A stretch of 9,742 nt of DNA. It comes from an uncultured bacterium. Lineage in GTDB: Bacteria; Bacillota_I; Bacilli_A; RF39; UBA660. The notes under the pieces were generated by a model, which did not search any database, was not told the origin of the DNA, and worked only from the letters and a program-made list of their open reading frames with translations. A program made the position numbers and the translations under genes. Position 1 is the first letter of the stretch. The number at the start of each line of letters is the position of its first letter. The stretch spans positions 1 through 9,742 of the forward strand of contig OMUM01000166.1 in NCBI GenBank assembly GCA_900314225.1, given 5' to 3'. Of this stretch, positions 1-5,186 are shown in pieces.

Positions 1-35
1 GTGTAAATTATTGAATATTTTTAAGAAGGTTATAT

Positions 36-71
36 AAAAAAATCTAAATCGTTGTAAATTTAGATTTTTTA
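36..71 (-). terminator. Rho-independent terminator of the tagH-tagG operon
   Basis: A perfect 13-bp inverted repeat (37-49 pairing with 58-70) encloses an 8-nt loop. Read on the minus strand the hairpin ends in a run of seven Ts. It starts about 40 nt after the tagG stop codon, where the end of the tagH-tagG transcript is expected. The A-run on the other side means it could also stop transcription from the left. Nothing else is recognisable in bases 1-35. Confidence 0.85.
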
Positions 72-109
72 AATAATTTAGAAATTATAAAAATAAAGTA
101 AATATATTT

Positions 110-883
110 TTATAATTCTTCAACAAATGATTTTTCTAACTTTTTAAATATTAAATAATTAAGCACTAACAAAACTATACTTATTAAAAACCATATTATT
201 AATAAAAATATATCAGGCATTTTATGGTAGTATAAAATTGAACGATAACTTTCTACTAATACAGCCATTGGATTTACTTTCATTGCCCATTGAAATTTTT
301 GTGGTAGCATACTAGCTTGATATACTACTGGAGTAGCATAAAATCCTAATGTTAATGCAATACTTACAAAATGATCAATATCATGGGCAAAGACAGTCAA
401 TGATGATAATAAGAATGTAAGTGCAAGTGTCAAAATATATTGAATTAATACTAATAGTGGAAATAACAAAATGTGTATTGAAAATCCTACTCCACTAAAA
501 ATAATAAAAGCAAACATTATAATACAAGTTATAAAAAAGTTTATTAGTTGTGATGTTGTTATAGATATTGGTATAATTTCTCTTGGAAAATATACTTTTT
601 TTAATATGTTACCATTAGCAACAACACATCCTGTTCCTTGTTGAATAGCAGAAGTAAAAAAATTCCATGGTATTAAGGCAACTATCATAAAAATAGTATA
701 ATTATCTGTTTTAACTCTTAAAATATATGGAAATACAAAAGCATAAACTGCTAACATTAGTAAAGGATTTAAAAATGTCCATAATACACCTAACCAAGAT
801 CCTTTATATTTTCCTCTTACTTCTTTTTTTATATTTGTTTTTAATAGTTCTCTATAATCATATATCTCTTTAAAAACTTTCAT
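110..883 (-). CDS. tagG: TagG-like ABC-2 permease for teichoic acid or polysaccharide export
   Basis: This is the membrane subunit of an ABC-2 exporter that moves an undecaprenyl-linked polymer, most likely wall teichoic acid, across the cytoplasmic membrane. The 257-residue length is typical. The N-terminal cytoplasmic stretch with VRGKYKGSWLGVLWTFLNP is the hallmark of the TagG/RfbA/Wzm family, and about six hydrophobic segments follow (roughly residues 30-55, 60-85, 108-130, 135-162, 170-190 and 225-245). The conserved FPREIIP segment, near residue 100, is the usual coupling region. The ATG lies 4 nt after the tagH stop, with a GGGTGAT-type ribosome binding site inside the end of tagH, so the two subunits are translationally coupled. 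The family assignment is firm. The polymer is inferred, because no teichoic acid synthesis gene is in the window and a Wzm O-antigen-type exporter looks similar. Confidence 0.9.
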   Translation of the reverse strand: MKVFKEIYDYRELLKTNIKKEVRGKYKGSWLGVLWTFLNPLLMLAVYAFVFPYILRVKTDNYTIFMIVALIPWNFFTSAIQQGTGCVVANGNILKKVYFPREIIPISITTSQLINFFITCIIMFAFIIFSGVGFSIHILLFPLLVLIQYILTLALTFLLSSLTVFAHDIDHFVSIALTLGFYATPVVYQASMLPQKFQWAMKVNPMAVLVESYRSILYYHKMPDIFLLIIWFLISIVLLVLNYLIFKKLEKSFVEEL

Positions 884-887
884 CTAA

Positions 888-1631
888 TCACCCACAGACT
901 TTTAGATATTCTTCTAGAACCCTGTTAACAGGGCCATCATCTCTTATTTTTCCTTCATATAACCATACAGCACGATCACAAAAAGCTTTTACTTGAGTCA
1001 TACTATGTGTAACTATTACTATTGTTTTACCTTGGCTTTTTAATTCTTTTAACTTAGTAAAACATTTATCTTGGAAGTGTTGATCACCAACAGCTAAAAT
1101 TTCATCAATTAGTAAAATATCAGCTTCAACATTTATTGCTACTGAAAAAGCAAGACGCATATACATTCCAGAAGAATATGTTCTTACTGGGTTATCTATA
1201 AATTCACCTAATTCAGAAAAAGAAATAATATCATCAATTTTTTTATCAATTTGTTCTTTTGTTAATCCAAAAATTGAAGCATTAAAATAAATATTTTCTC
1301 TTCCGGTAAAATCATCATGAAACCCAGCTCCTAACTCAATTAAAGAAGTTAATTTTCCATTAACGCTAATTCTACCTGTATTTGGATATATTATTCTATT
1401 CATTAACTTTAATAAAGTGGATTTACCACTGCCATTTGTTCCAATTAAAGCTACTGTTTCACCTTTTTTTATTTCTAAATTTATATCTTTTAATACATGT
1501 AAAATATGATTTTTATCTTTATTTTTTTTAGAGAAAAATAATAATTTTTCTTTTAGAGTATGTGCTTTATCATAATATAGTTTAAAATCTTTTGATACAT
1601 GTGTAATTTTAATTGCTGTATCTTTTTCCAC
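888..1631 (-). CDS. tagH: TagH-like ABC exporter ATPase
   Basis: This is the ATP-binding subunit that pairs with the TagG permease downstream. In the 247-residue product Walker A is GTNGSGKST (64-72), the family-specific ELGAGFHDDFTGRENI stretch follows at about 99-114, the ABC signature is YSSGM (152-156), Walker B is DILLIDE (171-177) and the H-loop His is 209. All catalytic elements are intact. I start it at the GTG at 1629-1631 because AGAGGA lies 6 nt before it. An in-frame GTG six codons upstream (1647-1649) has no such site and would place that AGAGGA inside the gene. The protein ends soon after the ATPase domain, like S. aureus TarH (about 264 aa), and lacks the long C-terminal extension of B. 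subtilis TagH. The order is ATPase then permease, the reverse of B. subtilis tagGH. A Wzt-type assignment is possible. Confidence 0.9.
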   Translation of the reverse strand: MEKDTAIKITHVSKDFKLYYDKAHTLKEKLLFFSKKNKDKNHILHVLKDINLEIKKGETVALIGTNGSGKSTLLKLMNRIIYPNTGRISVNGKLTSLIELGAGFHDDFTGRENIYFNASIFGLTKEQIDKKIDDIISFSELGEFIDNPVRTYSSGMYMRLAFSVAINVEADILLIDEILAVGDQHFQDKCFTKLKELKSQGKTIVIVTHSMTQVKAFCDRAVWLYEGKIRDDGPVNRVLEEYLKVCG

Positions 1632-1664
1632 AATAATTCCTCTTTTCACTTTGTATAATATAAT

Positions 1665-1692
1665 ATATATTATATATTATATATTATATATT
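1665..1692. repeat. Four-copy 7-bp tandem repeat in the tagH promoter
   Basis: The plus strand reads ATATATT four times without error, preceded by one degenerate unit at 1658-1664. On the minus strand the array reads as TATAATA units, so each period presents a complete TATAAT hexamer. The array overlaps the predicted -10 box and runs toward the tagH ribosome binding site. Perfect short tandem repeats of this kind can change copy number by slippage, but whether this one does is not shown by one sequence. Confidence 0.85.
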
Positions 1693-1711
1693 ATTTATTT
1701 GTTTTTGTAAA
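1683..1711 (-). promoter_or_regulatory. Sigma-A-like promoter for tagH-tagG
   Basis: On the minus strand a TTTACA -35 element (1706-1711, five of six consensus bases) is followed after exactly 17 nt by a perfect TATAAT -10 (1683-1688). The -10 is the first of several tandem copies, and only this one has consensus spacing. The predicted transcript would begin near 1676, about 45 nt before the GTG start. A 10-bp palindrome TTGATATCAA (1715-1724) lies just upstream of the -35 and could be an operator, though that is speculative. No convincing terminator separates the acyltransferase stop (1768) from this promoter. Confidence 0.7.
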
Positions 1712-1767
1712 TTTTTGATATCAATCAATCAGAAAATAATAATTTTTTAATTGTTCACTAATGCTTA

Positions 1768-2922
1768 TTACCAATTAATATCAAATCCCAATGATTTAAT
1801 GTAATTTCTATACCATTCCCTATTCTTTTTAGCAATCTTTGTATTATATATCAATTTAAATATAAACTTTCTAATTAATTCAATAATTAAGCATGATATA
1901 AATATCAAAATAGCACATCCTAATATATTTACTAAAATCATTACTGAATAATTGTTTCCGTTAAAGCCAAGAAACTTATACAAAACATTTCTTATATTAT
2001 TATTATCATGAATTAAATATATTCCTATTGTAGCTGTTGAAATATAATTTATAAATGTACTTTTTAAGTTTAAAGTTGAGAAAAATATAAAGAATGCTAT
2101 TGTTTGAATAATAACTAATGGATTATTATACGCTATAAAACTATTAGAAAAAATTATCCCAACTTCTGCAATTATTGGGTGCATATTTAATAATTCTTTA
2201 CTCGCAGATTGATTAATTATGTTTATAAATGCCATTAAGAAAAAAATAAACAATGAAATTAATTGCAAAGCTTTTTTTGATGTTTTTTTAAAGATATACC
2301 AATCTTCTATTGGATAATTTCTTAAAAAAGCTCCTACAAAGTACAAAAATATAAAATGATACAAAGAATATCCTAATGTTACATTAAAGAAAGAACTATT
2401 TGTTAACGTTGGTAGAATTGAATCAATAAATAGTAAAAGAACAATTATTCTTTTAAATTTTTTTTCATCAATATTGTTAATAACGGTGTTTAAAATTGGA
2501 CTAATTAAATATAATATTAGATAGTTTGTTAAAAACCAATAATCATTATAACTAATTGGTAAAAATGTTTTTAATAATTCAATAGAATTAAAAGTGTTTC
2601 CTTTAACAATAATAAAAAACAAGACTATTGAAACTGTATAAAACCAAATTGAATTATTTAATTGAATAACTTTGGTTAATTTTAATTTTGATTTACATTA
2701 AAAATATCCTGTTACTAATATAAAAGAATTAACATGTACAATGCATATTGCTAATATAATATATAATACAAAATGTGTTGTACCATGAGAATTTTCAAGT
2801 AATTTTCCATGTATTATTATGTGATATATAACAATAAAAAACATAGAAACTATTCTCATCAATTCAAAATTTGAATTTCTCATTTTCACTTTACTGTTTT
2901 GATTTTTTACACTCGTTGTCAT
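1768..2922 (-). pseudogene. Acyltransferase-3 family membrane O-acyltransferase, broken by one in-frame TAA
   Basis: An integral-membrane acyltransferase-3 (OatA/Oac-like) protein that would acetylate a surface polysaccharide or peptidoglycan from a cytoplasmic acyl donor. From the ATG at 2920-2922 the frame shows the family's ELMR...YHIIIHG start, with Arg23 and His34, then TGYF, then TAA at codon 75 (2698-2700). The same frame continues without a shift as CKSKLKLTKVIQLNNSIWFY and on through YWFLTNYLILYLISPILN and about eight more membrane segments to 1768, some 384 codons, a normal family length. At this position I recall relatives with GYFQ, so CAA to TAA would explain it. The start at 2922 is chosen because AAGGTGAT lies upstream and an earlier in-frame ATG (2961) lies upstream of the -10 box. 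A TTG at 2620-2622 could begin the distal part but would lack the catalytic His. Not functional unless the stop is a sequencing error or is read through. Confidence 0.85.
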
Positions 2923-2952
2923 ATATTTAATAATCACCTTACCCTTATTTTC

Positions 2953-2981
2953 ATTATACATAATTTATATTCTATTTGCAA
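2953..2981 (-). promoter_or_regulatory. Sigma-A-like promoter for the acyltransferase gene
   Basis: On the minus strand TTGCAA (2976-2981) is followed after 17 nt by a perfect TATAAT (2953-2958) preceded directly by TG. Transcription would start near 2946, about 24 nt before the ATG at 2922. The element also explains why the in-frame ATG at 2959-2961 cannot be the start: it is upstream of the -10 and would not be transcribed. Confidence 0.75.
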
Positions 2982-3047
2982 TTAATTAACAGTTTCAATA
3001 TAAATAGTATTTAATAATTTGTAAATATTTATTGCTCTTAAATTAAT

Positions 3048-3080
3048 AAAAAAAATAAATAACTTATTATTAAGCTATTT
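3048..3080 (-). terminator. Rho-independent terminator after the SGNH hydrolase frame
   Basis: A 10-bp stem (3057-3066 with 3071-3080, one G-T wobble in the RNA) has a 4-nt loop and is followed on the minus strand by A and eight Ts (3048-3055). The stem contains the stop codon of the hydrolase frame (3075-3077). It separates the glycosyltransferase/hydrolase unit from the acyltransferase, which has its own promoter just downstream. Confidence 0.8.
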
Positions 3081-3638
3081 ACATAAATACTCTTTTAATG
3101 TTTTTGTAATTACTTTATATCCATTATCCGACATATGCAATCCTTCTTTTGTATATTCTGTCTTTATATTTCCTTCACTATCTTCAAGAAGACTATACAT
3201 ATCTATGTATATTATTTTTTCATCTTTGACTATTTTTTTTATCATTTTATTTATTGCTTTTATATCTTCATTTTTTCTATTATGTACCATACTATGATCT
3301 ATTTTACTATTATTTGTATCATTTACTGGATATATTGATTCCAAATATATCTTTGCAAGTGGTCTATTTTTTTTAATTTGAGTTATTATTTTATCAATAT
3401 TTTTTTCAATTTCTTCATTACTAGTATCTCTCAGTAAATCAATAGTTCCAATTAAAAGAACAACTTTTGTTGGATTATATCTATAAACTCTTTCTTCCAT
3501 ATTATTTAATATATCCAAAGTGTTATTTCCACTTATTGCACAATTAACTACATTATAATCATAAAAGTATTTGTCTAAATCATAAAAGTCAGTAATTGAA
3601 TCTCCTAGGAAAACTATATTTTCTTTTTTCTCATCATC
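3075..3638 (-). pseudogene. SGNH/GDSL-family hydrolase, out of frame with any start codon
   Basis: This frame encodes a complete SGNH-fold esterase domain of about 182 residues, the class that adds or removes acetyl groups on glycans. Block I is IVFLGDSITD with the nucleophile Ser; block II is AISGNNT; block III reads LIGTIDLL; block V is EGLHMSD with the catalytic His. No ATG, GTG or TTG lies between the upstream in-frame TAA (3639-3641) and the GDS serine. The first usable codon, TTG at 3516-3518, comes after blocks I and II. The domain can be expressed whole only as a -1 fusion with the upstream ORF, giving 274 residues over 3075-3898. In that fusion the serine is 101, the His 255, and the expected oxyanion-hole Asn of GxND is Ile153. 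The acidic partner of the His is Glu252 rather than the usual Asp. Frameshift plus a lost Asn make a pseudogene the likelier reading. Programmed frameshifting is the alternative. Confidence 0.75.
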
Positions 3639-3898
3639 TTAGTAAAATATATTTTTTTACCTATTTCTTCATTAATTCTTTTATATACTATAACAATTTG
3701 ATGCTTATAATTAAAATTCTCAATAATTTCACTTTGCTCATCACAAATAATTATTTTTGCTTTTTGACATAACTTAAACCTTTTACTTTTATTTTCTATT
3801 TCCTCTGCGTAAACTACTTTTCCATTTTTTGCAAGCGATAATAAAATCATCCGAACCTTTTTTAATTCTTCATTATATGATAATGAAACATATATCAT
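3614..3898 (-). CDS. Unrecognised 94-residue ORF; probable N-terminal part of an SGNH hydrolase fusion
   Basis: I do not recognise this protein. It has no signal peptide or membrane segment. It alternates predicted strands and helices: IYVSLS, a helix to about residue 25, KVVYAEE, a basic helix, KIIICDE, then HQIVIVYKR at 66-74. This looks like a small Rossmann-, TIR- or deoxyribosyltransferase-type alpha/beta half-domain, but that is only a shape argument. The ATG has a good GGAAG site 6 nt upstream and lies 50 nt after the GtrB-like gene's stop, so it is probably in that transcript. It ends MMRKKKI then TAG. One base re-read at codons 91-92 gives MMRKKENIVFLGDS, leading directly into the SGNH hydrolase. 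As a stand-alone protein it would be a fragment. Confidence 0.6.
   Translation of the reverse strand: MIYVSLSYNEELKKVRMILLSLAKNGKVVYAEEIENKSKRFKLCQKAKIIICDEQSEIIENFNYKHQIVIVYKRINEEIGKKIYFTKMMRKKKI
3623..3629 (-). other. A_AAA_AAG slippery heptamer at the ORF/hydrolase junction
   Basis: On the minus strand the codons AGA AAA AAG place the heptamer A AAA AAG in the phase used for bacterial -1 frameshifting, as in E. coli dnaX. After a -1 slip the next codon is GAA and the product continues ENIVFLGDS. The zero-frame stop TAG comes two codons later (3614-3616). No strong upstream Shine-Dalgarno-like stimulator and no clear downstream hairpin are visible, so a simple loss of one A from a seven-A run explains it equally well. 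Confidence 0.6.
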
Positions 3899-3948
3899 AT
3901 TATACTTCCATGATAATTATTATTTAACCAAATGAAAAGAAAAGCAGT

Positions 3949-4908
3949 CTATTTCTTTTCTTCTAAGTTTTCTGAAATTATGAATCGTGGCCTTGCTTTT
4001 GTTTCACTATACATTTTACCAACATACTCACCAATAATACCAATACTTATCATTTGTAAACCTCCGATAAACCAAATTGATATTGATAAGAATGTCCATC
4101 CTGCAATTGTTTGACCTATTAATTTCATTATTAGTGAATATAGCATGATTGCTATACTTATAAAAAGAATTACGAAACCGAGAATACATATAAATCTTAA
4201 TGGTTTTACACTAAAAGATGTAATTCCATCCCAAGCAAAATTTAACATTTTCTTTAATGGATATTTTGATTCTCCTGCAAATCTTTCATTTCTTTCGTAG
4301 TAAACAACATCTGATTTATAACCTACTAATGGGAACATTCCTCTTAAAAATAAATTAACTTCTTTGAATTTTTCAAATTCATCTAATACTACTTTTGATG
4401 TCAATCTATAATCTGCATGATTATAAACACAGTCAACTCCTAAGAATTTCATAAATTTATAAAATCCTTCTGCAGTTACTCTTTTAAAGAAAGTATCTTT
4501 TTTTCTTGCACTTCTTACGCCATAGACAATTTCATTTCCTTCTTTATATTTTTTTATCATTTCATCCATAGCATTGATATCATCTTGTAAATCTGCATCC
4601 ATTGATATTACAATGTCGGCATAATTTTTTGCTGTCATAAGTCCACCTAATAGTGCATTTTGATGACCTCTGTTTCTCGATAAAGTTACACCTGTAAATA
4701 ATTTTTCTTTTTTATTAATTTTCTTAATAATCTCCCATGTTTTATCTTTTGATCCATCATTAACATACATAACTTTACTTTTTGCAGAAATTTCTTTTTT
4801 ATTAATTAAACTTTCCATTTTAACTTTTAATTGTTTTGTTGTTTCTTCTAATACTTCTTCTTCATTATAGCATGGTACTACAACATATAGTATTGGTTCT
4901 TTTTTCAT
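3949..4908 (-). CDS. GtrB-like polyprenyl-phosphate glycosyltransferase (GT2)
   Basis: A family 2 glycosyltransferase that moves a hexose from a nucleotide sugar to polyprenyl phosphate on the inner face of the membrane, the donor step of GtrA/GtrB-type glycosylation. In the 319-residue product the GT-A domain has VVVPCYNEEE (9-18), VNDGSKDKT (49-57) and the metal-binding DADLQDD (104-110). Then come the RFAGESKYP motif and two C-terminal membrane segments ending in GEYVGKMYSETKARPRFII, the GtrB/DPM1-like layout. The start is the ATG at 4906-4908 because GAGAGG lies 8 nt upstream. An in-frame ATG at 4944 has no ribosome binding site. A promoter lies upstream, so it heads its own unit. No GtrA flippase is in the window. 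The sugar cannot be read from the sequence; glucose, GlcNAc and mannose are all possible. Confidence 0.88.
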   Translation of the reverse strand: MKKEPILYVVVPCYNEEEVLEETTKQLKVKMESLINKKEISAKSKVMYVNDGSKDKTWEIIKKINKKEKLFTGVTLSRNRGHQNALLGGLMTAKNYADIVISMDADLQDDINAMDEMIKKYKEGNEIVYGVRSARKKDTFFKRVTAEGFYKFMKFLGVDCVYNHADYRLTSKVVLDEFEKFKEVNLFLRGMFPLVGYKSDVVYYERNERFAGESKYPLKKMLNFAWDGITSFSVKPLRFICILGFVILFISIAIMLYSLIMKLIGQTIAGWTFLSISIWFIGGLQMISIGIIGEYVGKMYSETKARPRFIISENLEEKK

Positions 4909-4985
4909 TCTATTACCTCTCAAATTGACACTTATTTTTTTCATATATTATTTAACTTTTAATTTTTATCTTTTTTTCAGTGTTA

Positions 4986-5014
4986 ATTATATCATTTAAT
5001 CTAAATATTGTACA
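4986..5014 (-). promoter_or_regulatory. Extended -10 promoter for the GtrB-like gene
   Basis: On the minus strand a perfect TATAAT (4986-4991) carries the extended TGA motif directly upstream. TGTACA (5009-5014, four of six -35 bases) lies exactly 17 nt before it. The predicted start is near 4979, leaving a leader of about 70 nt before the ATG at 4908. It lies just past the terminator of the preceding operon, so the GtrB-like gene is likely transcribed independently. Confidence 0.7.
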
Positions 5015-5105
5015 TAATAACATTTTAAGTTATCTATTATAAAATAAATATTTTTTATACCTTTCGGAATATTTTTTTAATTTTCAAATAATAAATAATA
5101 ATAAT

Positions 5106-5161
5106 AAAAATATCTCTTAAGATAAGAATATCATAATCCATTTCTTACTTGAGATATTTTT
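5106..5161 (-). terminator. Hairpin terminator closing the UbiA/HAD/GT-C operon
   Basis: An 11-bp outer stem (5106-5116 with 5151-5161) continues through small bulges into an inner AAG and AAGAA pairing (to 5128 with 5142), leaving a 13-nt loop. On the minus strand the 3' arm ends in five Ts followed by a T-rich ATT repeat. It starts 25 nt after the stop of the HAD/GT-C fusion gene. Confidence 0.75.
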
Positions 5162-5186
5162 ACTATATTATATGTAAATATTACTA

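Noticed and set aside
1654..1692. AT-rich palindromic stretch upstream of tagH as a terminator for the acyltransferase
   Set aside because: It can fold on itself but has no G-C pairs and no T-tail on the minus strand. The promoter and tandem-repeat reading explains it better.
2698..2700. Stop-codon recoding or readthrough at the acyltransferase TAA
   Set aside because: Other genes here end in TAA, TAG and TGA in the normal way, TAA reassignment is not expected in bacteria, and no readthrough signal is visible. A nonsense mutation is simpler.
2923..2961. Acyltransferase start at the ATG at 2961
   Set aside because: This ATG lies immediately upstream of the TATAAT -10 box and would not be in the transcript. 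The ATG at 2922 has a ribosome binding site.
3135..3338. Plus-strand 67-codon open frame
   Set aside because: It lies antisense inside the SGNH hydrolase, is made of Phe/Ile/Tyr-rich low-complexity sequence, and has no ribosome binding site. It is a shadow of AT-rich coding sequence.
3932..3960. Small hairpin overlapping the stop of the GtrB-like gene as a terminator
   Set aside because: The 9-bp arms are almost purely A/T with a single G-C pair, and no T-run follows. Read-through into the next ORF is more likely.
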